Assembly (NCBI GenBank): GCA_964555355.1
Contig: CAZKRY010000015.1
Location: 62,001 to 126,000 of the forward strand
DNA: 64,000 nucleotides
Source: CAIKBL01 sp964555355
GTDB lineage: Bacteria > Pseudomonadota > Gammaproteobacteria > Ga0077536
Reading direction: 5' to 3'
Below, one piece after another: positions 1-8,484 of this stretch. The translations under genes and the position numbers were made by a program. The first letter of the stretch is position 1; every line of letters begins with the position of its first letter. A model generated the notes under the pieces. It saw only the letters and a list, made by a program, of their open reading frames with translations, made no database searches and had not been told where the DNA came from.

Positions 1-1224
1 AAATCCGCCAAAGAGGCCTTACAGACTCAACATTTTGATATTTGTTTGACTGATATGCGTTTGCCGGATGGCAACGGCCTTGAACTCATTACCCACATTC
101 AAGCCCTGTATCCTAATGTCCCGGTCGCGATGATTACCGCGCATGGCAACATGGAATCGGCCATTCAAGCTTTGAAAGCGGGCGCATTCGATTTCGTCAA
201 CAAGCCGGTGGATATCAGCGATCTGCGGCGGCTCGTGGCGCAGGCCATCAAAGTCGGTGAAACGAAACCCGCGCCGCTTACCGCGCGGCGTCTCATCGGG
301 CGGTCGCCGGCGATTAAACAACTACATGAAACCATCGCCAAGGTGGCGCGCAGCCAGGCGCCTGTTTATATCAGCGGCGAGTCGGGTACCGGTAAGGAAC
401 TCGTCGCACGTTTGATCCATGAACAAGGCCCGCGCGCGGCGCAAGCCTTTGTCCCAGTAAACTGCGGGGCGATCCCAAGTGAATTAATCGAAAGCGAACT
501 GTTTGGACACACCAAAGGCAGCTTCACCGGTGCGGTGGCGGATAAACAAGGCCTGTTTCAGGCCGCCAATGGCGGCACGCTATTTTTGGACGAAGTCGCC
601 GATCTGCCGTTGCAAATGCAAGTGAAGTTGCTCCGGGCGATCCAAGAGAAGAGTGTGCGCCGGGTCGGCGCGCAACAAGAGGAATCGATCGATTGCCGGA
701 TATTGTCGGCCACGCATCAATCGTTGGCGGATTTAGTCGAGGCCGGGCGCTTTCGCCAGGATCTTTATTACCGCATCAACGTCATTGAACTTAAAGTTCC
801 TCCGCTGCGCGCGCGCGGCGACGACATCATGGTGCTCGCGGAATACCTGCTCGAACGTTTGAGCGAAGGCGCCGGCGTCGCCTACGTATTGGCGGATTCG
901 GCGCGTCAGGCGTTGCTTGGCTATCGCTTTCCCGGCAACGTGCGTGAACTCGAAAATATCCTCGAGCGCGCGGTTACCCTCTGTGAAGGCCACTCCATTC
1001 AGGCGCCTGACCTGCGCCTACCGCTGCTCAGCGAAAACCAAGAAGAAGCTGGGGATAAACTATCCGATACCGGCGAATTACAAATCTATTTGGACGATGT
1101 GGAACGCAAACGGATTACCGATGCGTTGGAAAAGACTCGCTGGAACAAAACCCAAGCCGCGAAGCTCCTAGGGATAAGCTTTCGTGCGCTGCGCTACCGC
1201 CTGGAAAAGCTGGGCATCGACTGA
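1..1224 (+). CDS. pilR: Type IV pilus sigma-54 response regulator PilR (5' end cut by window)
   Basis: NtrC-family activator; 407 codons are visible and the N-terminus lies outside the window. In order: most of a receiver domain with the phospho-acceptor Asp in LTDMRLPDGNG (bases 52-54) and the conserved Lys in FVNKPVD; an AAA+ ATPase with Walker A GESGTGKE, the sigma-54 contact loop GSFTGA and Walker B GGTLFLDE; and a C-terminal FIS-type helix-turn-helix (WNKTQAAKLLGIS). The next gene is a type IV pilin behind a -24/-12 promoter, the arrangement known for PilS/PilR control of pilA in Pseudomonas and relatives. That context is the reason for calling PilR rather than another NtrC paralogue. 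The partner kinase PilS would be expected just upstream. Confidence 0.93.
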   Translation, partial: KSAKEALQTQHFDICLTDMRLPDGNGLELITHIQALYPNVPVAMITAHGNMESAIQALKAGAFDFVNKPVDISDLRRLVAQAIKVGETKPAPLTARRLIGRSPAIKQLHETIAKVARSQAPVYISGESGTGKELVARLIHEQGPRAAQAFVPVNCGAIPSELIESELFGHTKGSFTGAVADKQGLFQAANGGTLFLDEVADLPLQMQVKLLRAIQEKSVRRVGAQQEESIDCRILSATHQSLADLVEAGRFRQDLYYRINVIELKVPPLRARGDDIMVLAEYLLERLSEGAGVAYVLADSARQALLGYRFPGNVRELENILERAVTLCEGHSIQAPDLRLPLLSENQEEAGDKLSDTGELQIYLDDVERKRITDALEKTRWNKTQAAKLLGISFRALRYRLEKLGID

Positions 1225-1239
1225 CCTTGGCGTTTGCAA

Positions 1240-1270
1240 TGTGACGCGGAACGTCACTTTGTGACCGGTC
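1240..1270 (+). promoter_or_regulatory. Candidate PilR enhancer: clustered TGTGAC half-sites
   Basis: Three copies of TGTGAC or its complement lie within about 25 bases: TGTGAC at 1240-1245, GTCAC at 1253-1257 and TGTGAC at 1260-1265. The first two form a 6-bp dyad (GTGACG-CGGAA-CGTCAC). They sit roughly 140-160 bases before the predicted pilA transcription start, a normal distance for a sigma-54 enhancer. Assignment to PilR is inference from position. The dyad could instead be a weak pilR terminator, but only TTT follows it. Confidence 0.4.
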
Positions 1271-1372
1271 AATTGCCCTTTCCCATCAAGTTCCAGCGTC
1301 TAAACCCGCCTCAGGCCCTCTCATTAGGGGGTAAACCGTGAAGCGACGCACAACATATCTGCGGATTAAAGT

Positions 1373-1388
1373 TGGCACGCTTGATGCT
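1373..1388 (+). promoter_or_regulatory. Sigma-54 (-24/-12) promoter of pilA
   Basis: TGGCACG-CTTG-ATGCT matches the RpoN consensus TGGCACG-N4-TTGCT with a single mismatch in the -12 element and exact GG-to-GC spacing. Transcription would start near 1399-1400, leaving a leader of about 100 nt before the pilA start at 1502. An adjacent sigma-54 activator gene (pilR) and a pilin gene are the known context for such promoters. Confidence 0.85.
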
Positions 1389-1501
1389 CGCTATATACGC
1401 AACGCGCTGCCGGGCTCGCTCGACGGTGTGGGATTAAAGGCAATCGAGCCGCAACACCTAAAGCGCGGTCCGAGTGAATGTTAACTATAGGAGAGTAAGT
1501 C

Positions 1502-1939
1502 ATGCGTAAAGTGCAAAAGGGTTTTACCCTCATCGAATTAATGATCGTGGTTGCGATCATCGGTATCTTGGCGGCAGTCGCGATCCCTGCCTACCAGGAC
1601 TACACCATCCGCGCGAAAGTGACGGAAGGTTTGAGCCTGGCGTCGGCGGCGAAGACGGGTGTGTCTGAAGCCTTCGGTTCTGAAGGCGCGTGGCCTGTTG
1701 ACAATACGGAAGCCGGATTGCCGGCCGCCACGAGCATCGCAGGCTCTCACGTTCAAAGCGTGCAAGTGTCCGCGGCAGGAGCCACCGGCACGATCACGAT
1801 TACGTTCAAGGGTGATCCGAATATTTCGGGAGACATGATGACACTCAACGCGACCAGCCCTGGTGGCCAAGTTGTGTGGGATTGCGGTACCACTACCGAT
1901 ACCATCGAACCGAAATACCTCCCGTCGTCCTGCCGCTAG
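1502..1939 (+). CDS. pilA: Type IV pilus major pilin PilA
   Basis: Prepilin of 145 residues. The short basic leader MRKVQKG is followed by FTLIELMIVVAIIGILAAVA, the class IVa signature: cleavage after Gly7 by prepilin peptidase, N-methylated Phe+1, Glu+5, and a hydrophobic helix that packs the fibre core. Two cysteines near the C-terminus (WDCG and SSCR) would close the usual disulfide loop. The mature protein is about 138 residues, normal for the family. A good ribosome site (AGGAGAG) lies at 1490-1496. It is transcribed alone from the sigma-54 promoter and stops at the hairpin at 1981. The Ser-Ser just before the last Cys lies where some Pseudomonas pilins are O-glycosylated (inference only). 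Confidence 0.96.
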   Translation: MRKVQKGFTLIELMIVVAIIGILAAVAIPAYQDYTIRAKVTEGLSLASAAKTGVSEAFGSEGAWPVDNTEAGLPAATSIAGSHVQSVQVSAAGATGTITITFKGDPNISGDMMTLNATSPGGQVVWDCGTTTDTIEPKYLPSSCR

Positions 1940-1980
1940 TAGAGTACGACCGCTTAATATCTTCGTAATATCTTAAGACG

Positions 1981-2016
1981 ACCCCGGGCGCGACGAAACG
2001 CGCCCGGGGTTTTTTT
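1981..2016 (+). terminator. Strong intrinsic terminator of pilA
   Basis: A perfect 12-bp stem (1981-1992 pairing with 1999-2010) rich in G+C closes a 6-base loop (ACGAAA) and is followed directly by a run of T (2010-2016). It lies 42 bases after the pilA stop and should insulate pilA from the glycosyltransferase genes downstream. Confidence 0.95.
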
Positions 2017-2092
2017 AATTCATCCCATCTTTGTAACGCGGCGCTAATGACGCGCGCCGGTTAGCACTCATCCTTAGGCATTTCCTCTTGCG

Positions 2093-4069
2093 ATGATTTC
2101 GTTAAGACGATCGGTAGCGTTGCCGTTGATTGCATTGCTGGTAGCGGTCACGACCGTTTATGTGCCGTCCCTAACAGGCGATTTTATTTATGATGATCAA
2201 CAGAACATCGTAGAAAACGAATCATTAAGAAACGCGTTCAGTAGTATCGAGGCGATGATCGATGCGGCGCTATCGAGCCACGCGGGCCCGCTCGGGCGTC
2301 CTATTGCCATGCTGACATTCGCCGCCAATTACGCCGTATTTGGTGATGACACCTTGTCATTCAAGATCGTGAATCTACTGATTCACTTGTTGAATTCCCT
2401 CCTCGTTTTCGTGCTTGCTCGAAAAATTGTTCCGTTACTGTCGACGCCATCGGGAGCAGCAAGGTCCACACCCAATCCTACGGAAGTCGCAATTTGGGCC
2501 GCCGCGATATGGGCCTTGCACCCGATCAATTTGACTGCGGTGGCGTATGTGGTTCAGCGAATGGCAAGTCTGTCAGCCACGTTCGCGCTACTAGCGTGTT
2601 GCTGCTACGTCTTTGCTCGCACGCAAATGCGAGAGCAAGACTCGATGGGGGCATGGGTTTGGGCTGCTCCTTGTCTGCTAGCGTGTACCGCGCTTGCGGT
2701 ATTCACCAAAGAGTCAGGCGCCCTCATCCCGCTGTACATATTCACTATCGAGTATTTTGTATTTCGAGGCGCGTTGGTTCAACGCTACGACAGGTGGATA
2801 ATTCGGGCGGTGGTGTTTTCTGCGTTGCTTTGGATAGGCTGCATATTCGCGCCGCTTGAATTATTGAGCCGCATGTATGAGTCGCGCCCATTCGACCCAG
2901 CCGAGCGATTTCTAACCGAGCTGAGAATTCTATTCTTCTACGTTTACCAGATTCTCATCCCTGACCTCACCAGCTATTCACTATTTCACGATGACGTCGT
3001 CTTATCAAAGTCGCTCATCGAGCCGGTTACGACATTATTCGCTCTCGCCGGGTGGCTTGCATTTTTATTCGTCTCCTTTTTTTACCGCAATAGATTGCCT
3101 CTCATCGGTTTTGGCGTGACTTGGTATTTGGCCGGTCATTTCTTGGAGTCACTATCGGTACCGTTAGACCTAATGTACGAACACCGAAATTACATTCCGT
3201 CATTCGGTGTTGTTATTGCCGTTGTGACAAGCCTGGCGACATGGTTAGGCAATCGCATGCCAAGCAGCCAATGCCGGATTCTGTTCGCAATCATCTGTGC
3301 CGCGTTCAGCGCCGTAACAGTTGTCCGGGCCTGGCAGTGGGGCGATCCGTTAACGTTCGCGCTGGCAACTGCTCGCCACAGCCCAAATTCGCAGACCGCG
3401 GTGTACGAACTTGCCCGTCAATACAACCAGCTCTACTTGCGAACCGGCGATAACGAATTATGGGAAAAAGCTATTGCCGAATTGGAGAAATCGGTGCCCT
3501 TGGGCAATGAAGACTTCAATTCTCTTAGCGCGATGGTCGTCGCGTATGACAGAAGGAAAAAGCCGCTACCGGAGATATGGCTCAAGCGCTATCAAGAGAG
3601 TTTGGCAACCCGAACCGCCAACAAGCGCCTAGTCTCGTCCCTCATTCGTCTTACGGAGTGTCAATTCAAGAAAAAGTGTGCATTAGCTCCGCAGTTGATA
3701 CTAAAGCTATCTGCTAGTTTGCTAAGTAACCCCAATCTCAGTAGGGAGCTGAAGCGCGATTTTTTGGAGGCGCTCGCACTTTATTACGTCAACCTCCTAG
3801 GAGACTTTGCGGCGGCTGAAGAAATACTCCTGGAAATTGTTAACGAAGTACCTCGTGAACCAAAGTATCGTTTGCGTCTCGCGGAAGTCTATTTCGCTTT
3901 CGGCAAGTATGACGCGGCTGCGGCGCAACTAAGCGCCGATGTAGAAAAATATTCCGGTTCTACGTTAGTGGATGAGAAGCGCTTCATCGCGCGAACGGAG
4001 AAACTAATTTCGGATCTTTCTTTAGCGCGGAATTCCGCCGCGAAAGTAAAGAATCAACCGCCACGATGA
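2093..4069 (+). CDS. GT-C type membrane glycosyltransferase with C-terminal repeat domain (TMTC-like), copy 1
   Basis: 658 residues. A first membrane helix (about 8-27) leads into a loop with the acidic pair YDD (Asp34-Asp35), then many further helices to about residue 410, then a soluble helical C-terminal half that looks like degenerate TPRs (for example YYVNLLGDFAAAEEILLEI). This plan, with an acidic motif in the first external loop and a TPR tail, is that of GT-C protein O-mannosyltransferases of the TMTC type, which use polyprenyl-phosphate sugars. Further conserved blocks are GPLGRPI, FHDDV (298-302) and EHRNYIPSFG (from residue 363), all shared with the next gene. It lies directly after pilA, so pilin or another exported protein is a candidate acceptor. 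Substrate and sugar are unknown. Confidence 0.7.
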   Translation: MISLRRSVALPLIALLVAVTTVYVPSLTGDFIYDDQQNIVENESLRNAFSSIEAMIDAALSSHAGPLGRPIAMLTFAANYAVFGDDTLSFKIVNLLIHLLNSLLVFVLARKIVPLLSTPSGAARSTPNPTEVAIWAAAIWALHPINLTAVAYVVQRMASLSATFALLACCCYVFARTQMREQDSMGAWVWAAPCLLACTALAVFTKESGALIPLYIFTIEYFVFRGALVQRYDRWIIRAVVFSALLWIGCIFAPLELLSRMYESRPFDPAERFLTELRILFFYVYQILIPDLTSYSLFHDDVVLSKSLIEPVTTLFALAGWLAFLFVSFFYRNRLPLIGFGVTWYLAGHFLESLSVPLDLMYEHRNYIPSFGVVIAVVTSLATWLGNRMPSSQCRILFAIICAAFSAVTVVRAWQWGDPLTFALATARHSPNSQTAVYELARQYNQLYLRTGDNELWEKAIAELEKSVPLGNEDFNSLSAMVVAYDRRKKPLPEIWLKRYQESLATRTANKRLVSSLIRLTECQFKKKCALAPQLILKLSASLLSNPNLSRELKRDFLEALALYYVNLLGDFAAAEEILLEIVNEVPREPKYRLRLAEVYFAFGKYDAAAAQLSADVEKYSGSTLVDEKRFIARTEKLISDLSLARNSAAKVKNQPPR

Positions 4070-4123
4070 GTAAGTAGCTCTTTGGATCCATTCTTGCCGC
4101 AAGCGCCAAAATTAGCTGCTTTC

Positions 4124-6001
4124 ATGCACTCCTCATCGAAGGCGTACTTCGTGGTGTGTGGGGCTCTACTCTTTACGTTCTCGTTGTACTTTCCAGGACT
4201 CACGGACATTGTCCTATTGGACGACAACTCGGCACTCGGGTTTCTTTTGGTAGGCCGCGCACTTCCAGCCGATTGGCTATCTTACGTGTTTAGCGACACC
4301 GGTCCACTTGGGCGATCGATTTCCATGCTGAGCTTTTTCGCGAGCTTTTGGCTAAGCGGAGCGGACTTCTCTCAGTGGAAGTTAGAGAACCTTATACTCC
4401 ATCTTGCGACCGCCGGCGCGCTGTTCAAAGTCGCGCAGCTGCTGGTGATGCACGGCGCATGCGGCATCTCTAAGCGCACTCACTGGATCGCGGTGGGCGT
4501 GGTTTCGCTGTGGGTCAGTGCTCCTGTTCACGTAAGTACGGTGTTGTACACAGTTCAACGCATGACGATTCTGGCGAGCCTTTTCTCGGCAATAGGTGTC
4601 GCGTTGTATTTTTACTCGAGGTTACAGTGCGAATCGTCAACGAAAGCGAAAGCCGGGATTTTGCTTTCAATATTCATCTTTACTTCGCTTGCAGCCTTCA
4701 GCAAAGAGATTGGATTGTTGCTGCCGGCATATTTGGTCGTGGCGGAACTGACCGTATTAGCCGGCATCGGTGATGCGAAAATTCGCCGATATGGGCGCCG
4801 TGCGCTGCTACTAACGTTTACACTTGCCGGCGTCGCTGCGTTCCTGCACTTTGCTCCGAATCCTTTCCAAACGCTCGCGGCAGCGCATTTGGAACGGGGA
4901 TTCACCATCGAGCAAAGACTGCTGACCGAATCAAGAATAGTCGTTCAATACCTTAGTCAAATCGTCACTCCATCGAAACGCAATCTGGGTTTTTTTCACG
5001 ACGACGTCGAGCTGTCGGTGGGAATCTGGAATCCTCCGGAAACGGCATTATCAATTGTCCTAATCTGTGGGCTCATCGGCTTGGCACTTATATTTAGGCG
5101 AGCGGCGCCTTTGCTGAGTTTCGGAGTTTTGTGGTTCTTTGTTGGACATTCCATGGAATCAACATTGATTCCGCTCGAGTTAATGTTTGAGCATAGGAAT
5201 TATTTGCCTTCGTTTGGACTTATATTCGGAATATGCGGCGCTGTCGTTCAGGGCACGCAGAGTGCATCGGAGCGGCTTCCACGCTTACTCGCACTGGCGG
5301 CCATTACCTTGAGCATGGTGATTACGAGATCAATCGTATTGGATTGGCGCACGCCCGAGTCAATGTATTCTTCTTTCTATGGTGCGCATCCTCTCTCGGA
5401 ACGCGCAGCATCTCAATTTGCCGAAATATTAACCGTTTCCGGAAAAATCAATGAAGCCGAGTCCGTGATCGGACGGCTTGACACAGTCGGCTCTCAATTG
5501 CATTTGTGGCATTTGCGCTGCCGGACAAATCGAAAACTTCCTGACGATGCATTCTCGCCCGCTTGGTTATCGCGGGAGGCAACCTTCTCGTCTTATGCAG
5601 TGGTAGGTCTAATTGAACTATCAAGATTAAGCATCTCCGGAAAATGCGGCATCGACGAAAGAAAGCTGCGGAACTTTCTAAGTCGCGCGCTTCAAAAGCC
5701 AATCGTAGTTAGGCATAACAGACAGAAACTCATAGTTTACGCCGCGCATTTTGCGTGGCGCGCTGGCGATCGCGTATCGGCGTACGAGTTCCTGAATAAT
5801 GCGCTGGAGTCGTACGATAACGACGCCATGCCGGCACTGCTCATGAGCGAATGGAAACTGGAATCTGGGGATATTTTAGGTAGCGAGGAGTCCCTCTCAC
5901 GAGCGGAAGCGATCGCTCGAAAATCCGGCAGGGACATATCAAAGTACTCTTCAAAATTACGTTGGTTGATCGCGAAAAATCGCGAGCGATTGGCAAAATA
6001 A
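4124..6001 (+). CDS. GT-C type membrane glycosyltransferase with C-terminal repeat domain (TMTC-like), copy 2
   Basis: 625 residues from the ATG at 4124; an in-frame TTG at 4082 would add 14 residues and lacks a clear ribosome site. It is a diverged paralogue of the preceding gene, 54 bases downstream on the same strand. It repeats the acidic pair in the first external loop (LLDD, Asp33-Asp34), GPLGRSISML, VQRM, SKE, FFHDDVELS, GHSMES and EHRNYLPSFG (from residue 356), followed by a helical C-terminal tail. The paralogues keep membrane-domain motifs better than the tails, which suggests a shared reaction with different acceptors or partners (inference). No enzyme of this exact subgroup is known to me with a proven substrate. 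Confidence 0.68.
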   Translation: MHSSSKAYFVVCGALLFTFSLYFPGLTDIVLLDDNSALGFLLVGRALPADWLSYVFSDTGPLGRSISMLSFFASFWLSGADFSQWKLENLILHLATAGALFKVAQLLVMHGACGISKRTHWIAVGVVSLWVSAPVHVSTVLYTVQRMTILASLFSAIGVALYFYSRLQCESSTKAKAGILLSIFIFTSLAAFSKEIGLLLPAYLVVAELTVLAGIGDAKIRRYGRRALLLTFTLAGVAAFLHFAPNPFQTLAAAHLERGFTIEQRLLTESRIVVQYLSQIVTPSKRNLGFFHDDVELSVGIWNPPETALSIVLICGLIGLALIFRRAAPLLSFGVLWFFVGHSMESTLIPLELMFEHRNYLPSFGLIFGICGAVVQGTQSASERLPRLLALAAITLSMVITRSIVLDWRTPESMYSSFYGAHPLSERAASQFAEILTVSGKINEAESVIGRLDTVGSQLHLWHLRCRTNRKLPDDAFSPAWLSREATFSSYAVVGLIELSRLSISGKCGIDERKLRNFLSRALQKPIVVRHNRQKLIVYAAHFAWRAGDRVSAYEFLNNALESYDNDAMPALLMSEWKLESGDILGSEESLSRAEAIARKSGRDISKYSSKLRWLIAKNRERLAK

Positions 6002-6089
6002 ACGAGTTCGATCGCGCCCACAAATAAAAGAAACGTAGACGCTTGCGATAGGGTTGGTGTGGCAAAGTGTTGCGTACTTCGGTGCTCGC

Positions 6090-7034
6090 TCAGTCGCGTT
6101 GAATCTGTCTTCTTTCTAGCTCGGCTTCCTTGTAATGGAGCGACGATACCAACTCGCCGAGAATTCCAATCAAAAACGTAAGCATTGAGAACATGTACAA
6201 AAGCGCACTCATATTGGTGAAGCGATGCTGCGTTAAGAAAGTGTAGCCATAGTAGCTGCAGGCCACCAAGAAGAGCGCAAAACTCAATGGCAGAAACAAC
6301 CGCATCGGTGAAAATAACGTGCCGACTTTTAAAATGATCATCAGGAACCTGAGGCCGTCGTTGATTAGGCGAATATGGCTTTTCCCCTGACGCGCGTGCG
6401 CTCGTATCGGCACGTAAGCAACTGGCAAACCGGAGCGAAAGAAAGCCATGGTGCTAGTTGCTGGATAGGAAAAGCCATTAGGCAGCAAGTATAGAAAGCG
6501 CTTGAAGTGGCGCGCGCGCGCGACTCGAAATCCCGAGGTGAGGTCTTCGATCCGATTGCCGGTCATGTAAGTTGCTAGCTTGTTATAAATCACATTGGCG
6601 AACCGCCTGCCAAGCGATGCATGCGTGTCCCACTCGCGCGCGCCAACCGCCATGTCGTAACCTTCTGCGATTTTCGCTAACAGGCGCGAAATATCTTCCG
6701 GACGATGCTGCCCATCCGCATCCATGAACAATATGAGATCGCCTTGCGCCGTCCGCGCGCCGGATTTGATTGCCGCGCCATTACCCATGGGGTACGGATG
6801 CCGGACGCGTTTCACTTCATTATGCGCGCACACTTCCGCAGTATTGTCGGTACTACCATCGTCAACAACGATTATTTCCGCGCATGGATACTGCGTGCGA
6901 AGTTCGGGTAGTAGTGTTAACAGCCCAACTGCTTCATTTTTTGCGGGAAGCACGATACTAAGTTTTTCGCTCGGCAAAATGCTCTTTGGGGTCTCGGTTG
7001 TAATATCGGTGCTAATCACGGGTAGTGAATCCAT
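6090..7034 (-). CDS. GT2 polyprenyl-phosphate sugar synthase (DPM1/GtrB-like)
   Basis: 314 residues. An N-terminal GT2 domain starts at about residue 25 (LSIVLPAKNEA) with the nucleotide-binding VVDDGSTDNT and the metal motif MDADGQH; DLTSGFRVARA and GKSHIRL are further blocks of the dolichol-phosphate-mannose synthase group. Two C-terminal helices (about 245-300) anchor it in the membrane, as in GtrB-type proteins. Such enzymes move a sugar from a nucleotide donor to undecaprenyl phosphate, the donor form used by GT-C transferases. It converges on the GT-C pair with 88 bases between, which makes it their likely donor supplier (inference). Confidence 0.85.
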   Translation of the reverse strand: MDSLPVISTDITTETPKSILPSEKLSIVLPAKNEAVGLLTLLPELRTQYPCAEIIVVDDGSTDNTAEVCAHNEVKRVRHPYPMGNGAAIKSGARTAQGDLILFMDADGQHRPEDISRLLAKIAEGYDMAVGAREWDTHASLGRRFANVIYNKLATYMTGNRIEDLTSGFRVARARHFKRFLYLLPNGFSYPATSTMAFFRSGLPVAYVPIRAHARQGKSHIRLINDGLRFLMIILKVGTLFSPMRLFLPLSFALFLVACSYYGYTFLTQHRFTNMSALLYMFSMLTFLIGILGELVSSLHYKEAELERRQIQRD

Positions 7035-7375
7035 GAGAGGGATCGGAGTTCCTTAAATATAACAACTTCAAGTGTTTCTGTGTGACTTGCGCTTACCGTG
7101 AGCGCGTCCAGCTTCGGAAGATGGTACACGCAGAACATGGTGTGTGCGTTCGTGAGTACCGGTTAAGCCGCGAAGCATCAAATACGCGCGAGCTGCCCAA
7201 AACGAGATGATCTATAGCGCAGACTCACCAACGCGGGTATCTTTTTCGCGGCGGAGGAGCCACAAGTGACCATCGAGGGTTCCTAATATATTGTGAGTCT
7301 TCGTCAGGCGCTTGAAGTACGCTTTAACTTGTAGTGAATTTCGCGCTGGCGCGCGCAAACCTGAGTACCCGCGAG
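7035..7375. other. Intergenic region between divergent GT2 and GT4 genes
   Basis: About 340 bases without a convincing gene. Both flanking genes are transcribed away from it, so it must hold promoters for each. I could not pick confident -35/-10 pairs, found no strong dyad, and see no RNA gene. Confidence 0.5.
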
Positions 7376-8461
7376 ATGAAAATCCTCGTCCTAACAAAAC
7401 GGCAACCGATGAACCGTGATCTCGTTGAGCGGCCGTACGGGAGATTTTATTACGTTCCCTACTACCTCGCGGAGCGTGGTCACCAGGTGCGGATGCTCTC
7501 GGTAGCACACCGTCCATGCGTTGCATTTGAAGGTGATAAGCACGGGTTACACTGGTTCTCTGCCTCACCCGTTCATTCACCATTAGACTTTACTCGTTCG
7601 TTGAAGCGGGCAATCTTCGGATTCAAGCCGGATTGGGTGTTTGGCTTCTCCGACACTTACTATGGAATCGCCGCAGTGGCGCTCGCGCGGCGCGTTGGCG
7701 CACGTTCGTTGGTGGACGCGTATGACAATTACTGCGCATACGTCCCAAGATTTCGTGCATTGCATCGGGCATGGTTCGCCAGCATGGCGCGTGCGGATAT
7801 GGTCACTGTTGCGGGTCCTAGCCTAACGCGTCTAATACAAGATAATGGACGGCGTGCGCCGATTTTGGAATTACCCATGTCGGTTGATCCGGTCGGATTC
7901 TTGCCGATGCCGATGGAAGCCGCTCGGGCGCATTTAGGGCTTGAACAGAAAACTCGGTTAATTGGTTATCTAGGATCCGTCGCACGTAATCGCGGGATTG
8001 AAGTCCTGTTTCGGGCAATGGAGTTGATTCGTACAAAGCAACCAGACGTGAAGCTTTTGATCACCGGGCGGGTGGAGGCTGGACTAACCCTACCGAACGA
8101 CACGATCGCGCTGGGTTATATCCCGGATGATTTAATGCCGGTAGCCCTCAATGCCGTAAATTGCGTCGCGGTCATCAATAGAAGTTCCGAATTCGGAAAT
8201 TACAGCTATCCGATAAAATTGTATGAGGCGATGTCCTGCAATATCCCGATAGTGGCGAGTGCAACAGAGTCCACGAAACATATTCTTAGGTCGCAACCAG
8301 AGTGCCTGGTGCAGCCTGAAAACTCCGATACGCTTGCCAATGCTCTTATTAGCGCATTGAGAAACGGCCGCGTTAGTTATCAGCCGATCCCAGATTGGAA
8401 AACTTCAGTGGAAATTCTGGAAAAAGAATTAAGCGCGATGAGTCAGCGGCAGCGCGGGTAA
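7376..8461 (+). CDS. Glycosyltransferase family 4 protein
   Basis: 361 residues from the ATG at 7376 (MKILVLTKRQP), the natural start of a Rossmann strand; a GTG at 7334 would add 14 residues of no known fold. It has two GT-B domains: an N-terminal acceptor domain with RGHQVRMLSV and a donor domain with IGYLGSVARNRG and the nucleotide-sugar site around YSYPIKLYEAMSCNIPIVAS, a variant of the EX7E motif in which the first Glu is not obvious. The protein is cytoplasmic or membrane-associated. It probably adds one sugar to the glycan made by this block. It converges on the GT2 gene at 8485. Confidence 0.85.
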   Translation: MKILVLTKRQPMNRDLVERPYGRFYYVPYYLAERGHQVRMLSVAHRPCVAFEGDKHGLHWFSASPVHSPLDFTRSLKRAIFGFKPDWVFGFSDTYYGIAAVALARRVGARSLVDAYDNYCAYVPRFRALHRAWFASMARADMVTVAGPSLTRLIQDNGRRAPILELPMSVDPVGFLPMPMEAARAHLGLEQKTRLIGYLGSVARNRGIEVLFRAMELIRTKQPDVKLLITGRVEAGLTLPNDTIALGYIPDDLMPVALNAVNCVAVINRSSEFGNYSYPIKLYEAMSCNIPIVASATESTKHILRSQPECLVQPENSDTLANALISALRNGRVSYQPIPDWKTSVEILEKELSAMSQRQRG

Positions 8462-8484
8462 ATACGAACTATCAATAGGATCGA

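Noticed and set aside
1241..1260. Terminator for pilR
   Set aside because: A 6-bp stem followed by only three T residues is weak; clustered half-sites explain the dyad at least as well.
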